Source: an uncultured Alkalilimnicola sp.
Lineage (GTDB): Bacteria > Pseudomonadota > Gammaproteobacteria > Nitrococcales > AK92
DNA length: 18,345 bases
Assembly (NCBI GenBank): GCA_937951875.1
Contig: CALGAN010000026.1
Span: forward strand, 1 to 18,345
Direction: 5' to 3'
The notes beneath the pieces are model-generated. The model saw only the letters and a list, made by a program, of their open reading frames with translations, was not told the origin of the DNA and did not search any database. Shown here piece by piece: positions 8,266-14,068 of this stretch (position 1 is the first letter of the stretch; each line of letters begins with the position of its first letter). A program made the translations under genes and the position numbers.

Positions 8266-8739
8266 TTATTCGATCTCGAAAGTCAGGGACTGGACGTACC
8301 GTTTGCCCGAATGCGGTTTGCCGGCTTCCTGGCGCGTCAGCGGTACCCGCACGTCGGACGGGCTGTCGCGCATGTCTTCCACGGCGGCGTCCACGCGCAG
8401 CTCGTAGCCGGCGTCGATCAGCGCATCGGCCAGGTCGGCGGTGACCTTGAGCGTGCGCCCGGCGCCGACGCTGGCGCCGGTAACGCCGGCCAGGCGCTCC
8501 GTGTCGCGGGCTGATAGGCGGTTCCAATCAGACAGGTGCTTGTAGTACTTGGCCTTGCCGCCGGCCACCCACAACGTGCGCACGTAGGCACCCTGGGCGT
8601 CGGTGAGATAGACGGCCAGATAAGCACCATCGCCGTCGTAGTCCTTGAGCTGGACGTTCATGGTCACGGGGCGGCTATGCGCCACGGCCGGCACGGCCAG
8701 AGCGCACGCGGTTGCCACAGTAGTCAGAATGCGGGACAT
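8266..8739 (-). CDS. Exported DUF2271-family protein, candidate flavinylation target
   Basis: The product has 157 residues. I chose ATG 8739 because AGGAG lies about 6 bases upstream and it yields a clean Sec signal peptide (hydrophobic core about 7-19, cleavage near AVA-HS at 18-22); a longer in-frame reading to 9066 would overlap the upstream gene and has no support. The mature protein fits the DUF2271 pattern: an N-terminal beta strand with DYDGDGAYLAVYLTD, a WNRLS segment, then LAGVTGASVGAGRTLKV, and GYELRVDAAVEDM. T87-G88-A89-S90 resembles the Asp-x-x-Ser/Thr-Gly-Ala-Thr/Ser sequence that ApbE enzymes modify, except that A84 replaces the usual Asp. It sits between the PepSY_2 gene (13-base gap) and the membrane reductase gene, in an operon ending in apbE, so it is probably the periplasmic electron carrier or partner. 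Function of the family is not settled. Confidence 0.82.
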   Translation of the reverse strand: MSRILTTVATACALAVPAVAHSRPVTMNVQLKDYDGDGAYLAVYLTDAQGAYVRTLWVAGGKAKYYKHLSDWNRLSARDTERLAGVTGASVGAGRTLKVTADLADALIDAGYELRVDAAVEDMRDSPSDVRVPLTRQEAGKPHSGKRYVQSLTFEIE

Positions 8740-8752
8740 CGAGTGCTCCTGT

Positions 8753-9199
8753 TCATTGATCGACGGGATTGCGCGGCGGCGTGCCGACACGGTCGCCGTG
8801 TGGGGCTGCTGGTTCGGACGCAACGGGCTCATGCTTGTGCCGGTGCTCGTGATGACGATCGCGGTTCCGATACTTGATCTTGACGATGGCCAGCGTCTGC
8901 GGATCGATCTTGGCCTTGAAGGTGCGGCCTTGAGCATCGACGCCGCGGATCTCGTAGCAGCCGTCGTCGATCTTGAGGCGTTGCACCTCCCATCCTCGGG
9001 AGGTCGCCATCTGACGCACGGCCTCGCGCGATTGCCACTGCTGGATGGGGACATCGCAGTCGTCATCGGCCAGGCTGGGCATGGCCGCGAACCCCAGAGC
9101 CAGCGCCAGCAAAGCGTTCCGCCAGCGCGCGTGGCGCTTTACGGCGCCGGCAGGCAACGGTGGCAACGCCCGGGAGGGAATGCGGCTTGCGTAAGTCAT
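8753..9199 (-). CDS. Exported PepSY_2-domain protein
   Basis: The product has 148 residues from ATG 9199; AAAGG a few bases upstream and the signal peptide favour this start over a longer reading to 9313. The N-terminus is basic, followed by a hydrophobic stretch (ALLALALGFAAMPSLA) and likely cleavage after SLA. The PepSY_2 domain follows: W-x-S-R-E-A-V-R-Q-M-A, then GWEVQRLKIDDGCYEI, GVDAQGRTFKAKIDPQT and LAIVKIKYR. Two cysteines (in DDDCDVP and DDGCYEI) could form a disulfide in the periplasm. The tail is rich in His, Arg and Pro (RHHEHRHKHEP), which could bind metal; this is inference. Small PepSY_2 proteins often precede DUF2271 and PepSY-TM reductase genes. This is the first gene of the redox operon, so control elements should lie just upstream (9200-9400). 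The exact role is unknown. Confidence 0.82.
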   Translation of the reverse strand: MTYASRIPSRALPPLPAGAVKRHARWRNALLALALGFAAMPSLADDDCDVPIQQWQSREAVRQMATSRGWEVQRLKIDDGCYEIRGVDAQGRTFKAKIDPQTLAIVKIKYRNRDRHHEHRHKHEPVASEPAAPHGDRVGTPPRNPVDQ

Positions 9200-9265
9200 G
9201 GTGGGCCTTTCGTACCCGTTGCGGAGGGGGATGTATCCATTGTGGGGGCGGGCGGGAGAGGCGAG

Positions 9266-9279
9266 TTGACCGTCGTCAA
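9266..9279. promoter_or_regulatory. Inverted repeat TTGAC-N4-GTCAA, possible operator
   Basis: Perfect 5-base arms around the spacer CGTC, 67 bases upstream of the PepSY_2 start codon. The position suits a regulator site for the redox operon. The arms are short, no matching -10 was found with confidence, and the regulator is unknown. Confidence 0.25.
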
Positions 9280-9328
9280 GTCGGCACTGCCGTCTTCGCG
9301 TGTCGTGGAGCATTGAGGCGGACGCTTG

Positions 9329-9391
9329 GGGCTGCCGCTTAGTTGGTCTCTGTGACGAGCAGGCTGTGCTCGATATGCGCCGCGGCAGCCC
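9329..9391. repeat. Nested inverted repeats, possible structured leader or operator
   Basis: Outer arms GGGCTGCCGC (9329-9338) and GCGGCAGCCC (9382-9391) are perfectly complementary over 10 bases. Inside lies a second hairpin, CGAGCA (9356-9361), a 5-base loop, and TGCTCG (9367-9372). Two stems nested this way can fold as RNA on either strand. It lies 130-190 bases upstream of the PepSY_2 start. I do not recognise it as a known riboswitch class. Confidence 0.35.
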
Positions 9392-9574
9392 GAGCGCGAC
9401 CGTGGACGGTTAAACGGCCTTTTTGTGGTCGCTCATTCGGCGGCCTCGGGGCATGAGGGCTGCTCTGTGAAAAAGCCCCCGCGTCGCGGCGCAACTGAAG
9501 GGTGGGGAATAATCCTAACTACGTACAGTATTGAAAGAGAAAATTGTCTTTAAAGAATGGCGTTGGTGAGGGAA

Positions 9575-9996
9575 TTAAGGCTTTGGCCGCCCCAGTTCTA
9601 ATACGCGTTGCTCCACTTCACGAGCGACGCGGATCAACGCAAGATCCAGATCGACGTCGCCTTCGTATTCAGCAAGGTTGCGCTTGCGATGAGCATGATC
9701 GAGCACTCGCCACTGCTCGTTCGGGAGCTCGAGAGTATGTTTCAGGGCATTGAAAGACGAGATAGCGATTATCGGAGCGGAAGCCGCGCCAGTGCAGTGC
9801 AGCAAGGGCAAGGGCGAGGGCGTGTGCCGCGTTGTAGGCGAGGTCGAAGCAGCTTTGTAGGCTGAGCGTTTCGTTTTGTGCGTCGGCGAGTCGCCGTTGA
9901 CCGGAGCGCAGTAAGCCTTCGAACTCAGTGCGTGCGGGCGGCTCTTCCTTCAGTTGACCGGATGCGTGCCAAGTTTTCCAAGCTATCCCGTGGCAT
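9575..9996 (-). pseudogene. HEPN-domain protein, broken by two frameshifts
   Basis: Reading from ATG 9996 gives MPRDSLENLARI, and then the frame fails: the expected continuation GQLKEEPPARTEFEGLL lies one base on, with an extra base at 9960/9961. The second frame runs through SLQSCFDLAYNAAHAL and RSDNRYLVFQC, then a further extra base in the GGG run at 9745-9747 shifts to the third frame, LKHTLELPNEQWRVLD, HRKRNLAEYEGD, ending at 9575. Restoring both gives about 140 residues that match, from memory, the HEPN protein encoded after winged-helix nucleotidyltransferases. Without correction the product stops after 23 codons. The HEPN catalytic R-x4-6-H is not evident; the region reads RNLAEY. The ATG overlaps the nucleotidyltransferase stop by 14 bases. 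In such pairs the HEPN protein is the toxin or substrate. Two assembly errors are the alternative to true decay. Confidence 0.78.
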
Positions 9997-10603
9997 CTGG
10001 CAGCTTTCCATGCAGAACCAAGGTTTCTCCCTTTAGTACCCGATGCAGGAACGGGTTTCCTTCTCGCAGTCGGCGTTGAAATTCCGCTCGCGTGTACAGG
10101 GTAGGATGATTACGGCGTTCGAGGGCACGCTCGACCGGTTCGAGCAGAGTGCATACGGTTTCCAGCGTGAGCGTATCGGAAACCAGCAGCAGATCGATAT
10201 CGCTTGCGGCAGTCGCTGTACCCTTTGCGACCGAGCCGTAGATCAGCGCCAGCTCCAGCTCTCCCGCCGCCGGCTTCAGCGCCGCCCTTAGGGGTTCCGC
10301 CATACCTACGGTTTTGCGGATGAGAGCGCAGAGCTCAGCGAATATGGGAGACTCGGGATTGGCTTGGAAGTGTTTCTGGTTGCCGATGCGGGCGACGCGC
10401 ACCAGGCCGCTGCTCACCAGCTTCTGCAGCTCTCGTTGCACCGCGCCGCGGCCGGCGGCGACGTGCTCCATGATCTCGGTGGCATAGAAGCTGCGCTTGG
10501 GGTGGCCGAACAGCAGGCCTAGCACTCGTTGCTGCGTAGACGAGAACAGTGCGTCGGCCACGGAGGTGACGCGCGCGCCTGCGGTTGTGCTCTTGGTACC
10601 CAT
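9983..10603 (-). CDS. Winged-helix / minimal nucleotidyltransferase (MNT) protein of an MNT-HEPN pair
   Basis: From ATG 10603 the product has 206 residues. Residues about 15-85 form a winged helix-turn-helix (LFSSTQQRVLGLLFG, FYATEIMEHV, GAVQRELQKLVSSGLV), followed by a polymerase-beta-type minimal nucleotidyltransferase with the complete G-S-x10-D-x-D signature: G123, S124, D135, D137 in IYGSVAKG and SDIDLLLVSD. MNT proteins of such pairs can act as antitoxins by adding AMP to a HEPN partner; the winged helix suggests autoregulation. Longer starts exist at ATG 10624 and TTG 10639, but neither has a Shine-Dalgarno sequence and both would place the promoter and palindromic operator inside the coding region. 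ATG 10603 falls about 7 bases after a -10 element, as in a leaderless mRNA. The HEPN partner downstream is broken, so this may be an orphan antitoxin. Confidence 0.85.
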   Translation of the reverse strand: MGTKSTTAGARVTSVADALFSSTQQRVLGLLFGHPKRSFYATEIMEHVAAGRGAVQRELQKLVSSGLVRVARIGNQKHFQANPESPIFAELCALIRKTVGMAEPLRAALKPAAGELELALIYGSVAKGTATAASDIDLLLVSDTLTLETVCTLLEPVERALERRNHPTLYTRAEFQRRLREGNPFLHRVLKGETLVLHGKLPDATG

Positions 10604-10611
10604 AACGGGGA
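10597..10611. promoter_or_regulatory. Second, imperfect operator copy over the start codon
   Basis: The sequence TACCCAT-A-ACGGGGA repeats the upstream palindrome with two mismatches in one arm. Its centre (10604) is 21 bases from the first centre (10625), about two helical turns, so the two sites face the same side of the DNA. It covers ATG 10603. Confidence 0.4.
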
Positions 10612-10639
10612 TGCTAGTACCCATTATGGGTATTTTCAA
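10611..10639 (-). promoter_or_regulatory. Promoter of the MNT gene
   Basis: On the minus strand TTGAAA (10639-10634) and TAGCAT (10616-10611) are separated by 17 bases, and ATG 10603 follows 7 bases after the -10. The -35 matches consensus at five of six positions and the -10 at four. Transcription would begin at or next to the start codon. Confidence 0.45.
10618..10632. promoter_or_regulatory. Palindromic operator TACCCAT-T-ATGGGTA
   Basis: A perfect 7-base inverted repeat around one central base, sitting exactly between the -35 and -10 of the MNT gene with one base left on each side. A repressor bound here would block RNA polymerase. The winged helix encoded by the same gene is the natural candidate ligand (inference). 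Confidence 0.6.
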
Positions 10640-10892
10640 CGAACTGACGGTTGATATAGTCAGCTTTTCCAGGCAGAGGAGCCTGGTCGAACGCTGTCAG
10701 CATGGATACGGCACCACTCGCGCACTCCTGCCAGCCCGAGGCCCAGCGGCCGCCGCTGGTCTGGCGGGCGGCATGGTTCGTTGAGTTAAGCTATGCGCCC
10801 CATGATGTGGGCCGGGCCGATGACGGATCGGCTCATAGCTTTTCAAAAGTTCGCGAGATTCCTATGAGTAGGTATGAAGCGGGGGCCGCCGC

Positions 10893-11378
10893 GTGACGCC
10901 GGCCGAGCACGAACGCTGGATGCGCTACGCGCTGGCGCTGGCCGAGCGCGGGCGTGCCGAGGGCGAAGTGCCGGTGGGGGCGGTGCTGGTGAAGGACGGC
11001 GAGGTGGTGGGCGAGGGCTGGAATCGGCCGATCGCCACTTGCGATGCCAGCGCGCACGCGGAGATCCAGGCGATCCGCGCCGCCGGGCAGCGGCTGGGCA
11101 ACTACCGGCTGCTCGATACCACCCTTTACGTCACGCTCGAACCGTGCGCCATGTGCGTCGGCGCTATCGTCCACGCCCGCATCGCCCGGGTGGTGTACGG
11201 CGCCAGCGAGCCGAAGACCGGCGCCTGCGGCAGTTGCTTCGATCTATTGGCGTCGGACCGGCATAACCATCGGGTGGAGGTGGTGGCCGGGGTGCTTGCC
11301 GAGGAGTGCGGCGAGCAGCTGCGCGCCTTCTTTCGCGAGCGGCGGGGCAAGAGCCGGGGCGCGGCGGCCGAGCAATAG
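10893..11378 (+). CDS. tadA: tRNA-specific adenosine deaminase TadA
   Basis: The product has 161 residues. The zinc-dependent deaminase signature is complete: HAEIQAI with H55 and catalytic E57, and EPCAMC with C85 and C88. TadA converts adenosine 34 to inosine in tRNA-Arg(ACG), allowing it to read CGU, CGC and CGA. The usual opening (ERWMRYALALAERG), the GEVPVGAVLV strand and the LYVTLEPCAMCVGAIVHARI block all match family proteins. The start is GTG 10893, which shares its bases GTGA with the stop of a 64-codon upstream reading frame. A G-rich run about 10 bases upstream may serve as the Shine-Dalgarno sequence. The 3' end faces mltF with only 11 bases between the two stops. Essential housekeeping gene in most bacteria; no sign of damage. 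Confidence 0.95.
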   Translation: MTPAEHERWMRYALALAERGRAEGEVPVGAVLVKDGEVVGEGWNRPIATCDASAHAEIQAIRAAGQRLGNYRLLDTTLYVTLEPCAMCVGAIVHARIARVVYGASEPKTGACGSCFDLLASDRHNHRVEVVAGVLAEECGEQLRAFFRERRGKSRGAAAEQ

Positions 11379-11389
11379 CGCGCCACGCT

Positions 11390-12832
11390 TCAGTACGCCG
11401 ACTCGATGCTGTCGCCCAGGCGCAGGCCGCCGGAGCTTTCCGGGGGCGGCGCCGAAGGCTTCATCAGGCCGGGCTCGGTGATCCGCACCAGCAGCTCGTA
11501 GTAGGTGCGGATGTTCTCCACGTAGCGAACCGGCTCCCAGCCGCGAGCGTAGCCGTAGCGGGTGCGGCGGTACCAGGCCGGGTCGCTCAGCAGCGGCAGG
11601 TGCTTCTTCACGTCCAGCCACGAGTCGGGATCGCCGCCCTGCTGTTTGGTGAGGATGCGAGCATCCTCCAGGTGGCCGTAGCCGATGTTGTAGGCGGCCA
11701 GCGCCAGCCAGGTGCGGGTCGGCTCGGGAATACGCTCCGGGATCTTGTCGCGCACCTGGGCGAAGTAGCGCGCGCCGCCGAAGATGCTCTGCGCCGGGTC
11801 CAGCCGATTCTGCACGCCGATCTGCTTGGCGGTGGCCAAGGTCAACTGCATGATGCCGCGCACGCCGGTGGACGACACCGCGCGGGGATTCCAGTGCGAC
11901 TCCTGGTAGCCGATCGCCGCCAGCAGCCGCCAGTCCAGGCCGGTTTCCGCCGCCGCTTCCTCGAACAGGGCGCGGTAGGTCGGCAGGCGTTCGCTGATGT
12001 GCTGCAGGAAGGTGCGGGTGCCGACGTAGTCGAAGCGGCTCAGGTGACCGAAGTACTGCTCGATCAGGTGGCTCAACGTGCCGTCGGCGCGGATGCGGTC
12101 GAAGAAGCTGAGCGCGGCGTGGAACAGGCTGAAGTCGCCGTTTTTGGGGAAAGCCCAGGCCAGGCCTTGCGGCTCGCCGACGCTGAAGGCGGAGCGCAGC
12201 TCCGGGTAGTAGCGCTGGCTGAGAGCCAGCTCGTTGGAGTTGGCCAGCGTGTAGTCCAGGTCGCCTTGCCATACCGCGTGCAGCAGATCGTCGGTGCTGG
12301 CCGTTGGTGATTCCCCCCACTCCAGCGTCGGCAGCGTTTGCTTGAGGGTGCCCAACAGCTCGGCGTGGTTGCTGTTGGCGGCTACGCTGAAGCGGCGGCC
12401 GGCGATGTCGGCCAGCGAGGCGGGGCGGGGGTTACCGCTGCGGTAGACCAGCTCGGTCTGCACGGTCATGTAAGGCTCGGTGAAGCGGAAGCGCTGCTCG
12501 CGCTCCGGTGTCACCACCAGGGAGGCCGCGGCGAAGTGGGCTTCACGCCGGGCCAGGATCTCGAACAGCTCGCCGAGGTTGTGGGCTGTGATGAGCCGCA
12601 GCGAGACGCCGAGTTCTTCCGCAAAACGCTGAATCAGTTCGTATTCCAGACCAGCTTCGCCGTTCTGGGCTCGGTAGTAGCTGGCGGGGCCGACCCGTGT
12701 TACCACCACTAGCTGACCGGACTCTTGGATGCGGTCCAGCAGGGTGGGTCGGGTGAGATAGCCTGCCCAAGCCAGGTAGCAGAGACCGAGCGTGATGACC
12801 AGCATCAGGATGCGTGCCGGCGATCCCGCCAT
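11390..12832 (-). CDS. mltF: Membrane-bound lytic murein transglycosylase F
   Basis: From ATG 12832 the product has 480 residues; GGGGG lies about 5 bases upstream. A hydrophobic N-terminal segment (about 7-25) is a signal peptide or anchor. An extracellular solute-binding (amino-acid type) domain spans about 40-265, and a lytic transglycosylase (SLT, goose-lysozyme-like) domain about 285-430, with the catalytic glutamate in GYQESHWNP (E311), GVRGIMQLT and LALAAYNIGYGH. This order is the hallmark of MltF, which cleaves the glycan strand of peptidoglycan to give 1,6-anhydromuramyl products at the cell wall. The length is close to the usual 470-520. The last 40 residues are proline- and serine-rich and probably disordered. 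It is transcribed towards tadA, and its start lies about 75 bases from the divergent tRNA-Ser gene. Confidence 0.94.
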   Translation of the reverse strand: MAGSPARILMLVITLGLCYLAWAGYLTRPTLLDRIQESGQLVVVTRVGPASYYRAQNGEAGLEYELIQRFAEELGVSLRLITAHNLGELFEILARREAHFAAASLVVTPEREQRFRFTEPYMTVQTELVYRSGNPRPASLADIAGRRFSVAANSNHAELLGTLKQTLPTLEWGESPTASTDDLLHAVWQGDLDYTLANSNELALSQRYYPELRSAFSVGEPQGLAWAFPKNGDFSLFHAALSFFDRIRADGTLSHLIEQYFGHLSRFDYVGTRTFLQHISERLPTYRALFEEAAAETGLDWRLLAAIGYQESHWNPRAVSSTGVRGIMQLTLATAKQIGVQNRLDPAQSIFGGARYFAQVRDKIPERIPEPTRTWLALAAYNIGYGHLEDARILTKQQGGDPDSWLDVKKHLPLLSDPAWYRRTRYGYARGWEPVRYVENIRTYYELLVRITEPGLMKPSAPPPESSGGLRLGDSIESAY

Positions 12833-12874
12833 CAAACCCCCAAAGACCTATTACTATCGTTGTCGCAGTTATTG

Positions 12875-12880
12875 TAAACT
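12875..12880 (+). promoter_or_regulatory. Possible -10 element of the tRNA-Ser promoter
   Basis: TAAACT matches the sigma-70 -10 consensus at four of six positions and lies 29 bases before the tRNA, in an AT-rich patch. A weak -35 (TTACTA, 12851-12856) is 18 bases upstream. Support is positional. Confidence 0.3.
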
Positions 12881-12909
12881 ATGCGTCCCTGCCGTCGGGC
12901 GGGGAATTT

Positions 12910-13001
12910 GGAGAGGTACCGAAGCGGTCACAACGGCACCGACTCGAAATCGGTTGGGGGCATTGCGCCCCACGTGGGTTCGAATCCCACCCTCTCCGCC
13001 A
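12910..13001 (+). tRNA. tRNA-Ser(CGA)
   Basis: The acceptor stem GGAGAGG (12910-12916) pairs with CCTCTCC (12991-12997), followed by discriminator G and an encoded CCA (12999-13001). The anticodon stem ACCGA/TCGGT holds the loop CTCGAAA with anticodon CGA at 12945-12947, which reads UCG. A long variable arm (GGGGGCATTGCGCCCC region) identifies a class II serine tRNA, and the T loop GTTCGAATC is canonical. Total 92 nucleotides with CCA. Confidence 0.96.
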
Positions 13002-13031
13002 CATACCAACGCAGCTTGCTGAACGACATGA

Positions 13032-13057
13032 GAAGGCCCGCCGCCGAGCGGGCCTTC
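13032..13057 (+). terminator. Terminator hairpin after tRNA-Ser
   Basis: GAAGGCCCGC (13032-13041), a loop CGCCGA, and GCGGGCCTTC (13048-13057) form a perfect 10-base stem, followed by GTCGTTTTCG. It begins 30 bases after the tRNA. The T run is short but the stem is very strong. Confidence 0.75.
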
Positions 13058-13257
13058 GTCGTTTTCGCGGGGGCTCAGGGTTGGGGCTGTTGGGAGTGTT
13101 GGTTTTCTCTGACGGGCTCTGGGTCGTCGGGGCGGGCATCCAGAACCCGGGGAGCAGCTGCTAGCGCTGTCCGCGGCTTCACACGTCCGGCAAAAGTCGT
13201 CCCGCGGAGCAAAGCGTATCGTCAGTCAACAAGTGGCGCTTCGCGGATTATTTCTTC

Positions 13258-13282
13258 CCCTCTCCCCCGCGAGGGGGGAGGG
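13258..13282. repeat. CCCTCTCCC-type palindrome, copy 1
   Basis: Arms of ten bases (13258-13267 and 13273-13282, one G-T pair) around a CGCGA loop. Its left half resembles the reverse complement of the element at 13377-13393, so the two face each other across about 95 bases, like the ends of a small repeat element. Confidence 0.55.
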
Positions 13283-13376
13283 CACTTAACAGGCCATCGT
13301 CCTGCAAAGTTCTCGTTACTACTTACTGGGAAAACGCTCGCCGGTTACACGCTCGGTCGATATGTGCATACGCTAG

Positions 13377-13393
13377 CCCTTCGCGGGAGAGGG
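13377..13393. repeat. CCCTCTCCC-type element, inverted partial copy
   Basis: The reverse complement reads CCCTCTCCCGCGAAGGG, matching the start and loop of the copy at 13258-13282 with a shortened second arm. The opposite orientation suggests the pair bounds a 136-base unit. Confidence 0.45.
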
Positions 13394-13514
13394 ATTTGGC
13401 GGTGGTGCTGCGAGGCTGGGGGCAGCGGCCATCGTTGAGCGATGGCTTATCGTCGGTGCCGGTGGACGGGCGCGGTTTGCCTGGATGCTTGGCAGGGCGG
13501 TTGCTTGTTGCGTT

Positions 13515-13537
13515 CCCTCTCCCCTGGTGGGAGAGGG
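13515..13537. repeat. CCCTCTCCC-type palindrome, copy 3
   Basis: Perfect 9-base stem CCCTCTCCC/GGGAGAGGG with loop CTGGT. It shares its arms with the elements at 13258 and 13377, which marks it as a member of the same repeat class. Confidence 0.6.
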
Positions 13538-13540
13538 GGC

Positions 13541-13559
13541 TGGCGCACGTAGTGCGCCA
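13541..13559. repeat. Perfect hairpin TGGCGCAC-GTA-GTGCGCCA
   Basis: An 8-base perfect inverted repeat with a 3-base spacer, starting 3 bases after the preceding palindrome. No T run follows on either side, so it is probably part of the repeat structure or a protein site, not a classical terminator. Confidence 0.5.
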
Positions 13560-13620
13560 CTTCTGCCCCGCAGGCTAGGTTGGTGCTAGTGGCGCGAGCG
13601 ATGCCGCTTCGTTCGAGGCA

Positions 13621-13649
13621 CAAGGGCGCCGTCCGAGACCGCGCCCTTG
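13621..13649 (-). terminator. Stem-loop after fdxA, possible terminator
   Basis: CAAGGGCGC (13621-13629) and GCGCCCTTG (13641-13649) form a 9-base stem around an 11-base loop, beginning 23 bases after the fdxA stop. No T run follows on the minus strand, so termination is plausible, not shown. Confidence 0.4.
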
Positions 13650-13672
13650 CCGGTTAGTACCGAGCGCGTTTT

Positions 13673-13996
13673 TCAGCGCTCCAGGTACTGGAGCTTGCCC
13701 GGTTTGCCGTCCCACTCCTCGGCGTCGGGCAGGGGATCTTTCTTCTCGGTGATCACCGGCCACGCCTTGGCGAGCTCGGCGTTGAGCTCCAGGAAGTGCG
13801 CCTGGTCGGCCGGCACGTCGTCCTCGGAGAAGATCGCCTCGGCCGGGCACTCGGGCTCGCAGAGCGTGCAGTCGATGCACTCCTCGGGGTCGATCACCAG
13901 AAAATTCGGTCCCTCGTGAAAGCAGTCCACCGGGCAGACTTCCACGCAGTCGGTGTACTTGCACTTGATGCAGTTTTCCGTGACGACGAAGGTCAT
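13673..13996 (-). CDS. fdxA: Seven-iron ferredoxin FdxA ([3Fe-4S][4Fe-4S])
   Basis: The product has 107 residues from ATG 13996, preceded by GGAGAG; the longer reading to 14053 adds residues absent from the family. Cysteines C9, C12, C17, C21, C25, C40, C43, C46 and C50 in CIKCKYTDCVEVCPVDCF and CIDCTLCEPECP match the Azotobacter ferredoxin I pattern that binds one [3Fe-4S] and one [4Fe-4S] cluster. The C-terminal extension (ITEKKDPLPDAEEWDGKPGK) is also typical of that type. It is a soluble, low-potential electron carrier. It lies 72 bases downstream of mutS on the same strand, an arrangement common in gammaproteobacteria; co-transcription is possible, though a small stem (14037-14054) and a run of six T residues lie between them. 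Confidence 0.95.
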   Translation of the reverse strand: MTFVVTENCIKCKYTDCVEVCPVDCFHEGPNFLVIDPEECIDCTLCEPECPAEAIFSEDDVPADQAHFLELNAELAKAWPVITEKKDPLPDAEEWDGKPGKLQYLER

Positions 13997-14068
13997 GAGG
14001 CTCTCCGCAAAAAAGAATCGCGTAATGCTAGTCGGCGTTGCCGCAGGGGGCAACCGGCCGGCCCGGTA

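Larger units (their letters stand above)
9200..9574. other. Intergenic region upstream of the redox operon and downstream of the HEPN remnant
   Basis: No gene is supported here. The stretch should carry the promoter and leader of the minus-strand PepSY_2 operon. It contains a TTGAC-N4-GTCAA inverted repeat (9266-9279) and a nested pair of inverted repeats (9329-9391), listed separately. Around 9500-9560 the sequence becomes clearly AT-richer. No clear terminator for the HEPN remnant was found. Confidence 0.5.
13002..13672. other. Gene-free stretch between tRNA-Ser and fdxA, rich in hairpin repeats
   Basis: No protein gene is convincing: the open frames here run through the tRNA or the repeats and have no family resemblance. 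The stretch holds the tRNA terminator, three G/C palindromes sharing CCCTCTCCC/GGGAGAGGG arms, one further perfect hairpin, and the stem near fdxA's 3' end. Composition is less GC-rich between about 13290 and 13375. Confidence 0.6.

Noticed and set aside
8740..9066. N-terminal extension of the DUF2271 protein to 9066
   Set aside because: It overlaps the PepSY_2 gene in another frame and would hide a good Shine-Dalgarno sequence and signal peptide at 8739.
10604..10639. Longer starts of the nucleotidyltransferase at ATG 10624 or TTG 10639
   Set aside because: No Shine-Dalgarno sequence, and they would translate the promoter and the palindromic operator; kept as alternatives only.
12881..13438. 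185-residue plus-strand open frame
   Set aside because: It reads straight through tRNA-Ser, its terminator and a palindromic repeat, so it is not a protein gene.
13258..13559. CRISPR array
   Set aside because: The repeats are palindromes in differing orientation and spacing, without equal-length unique spacers.
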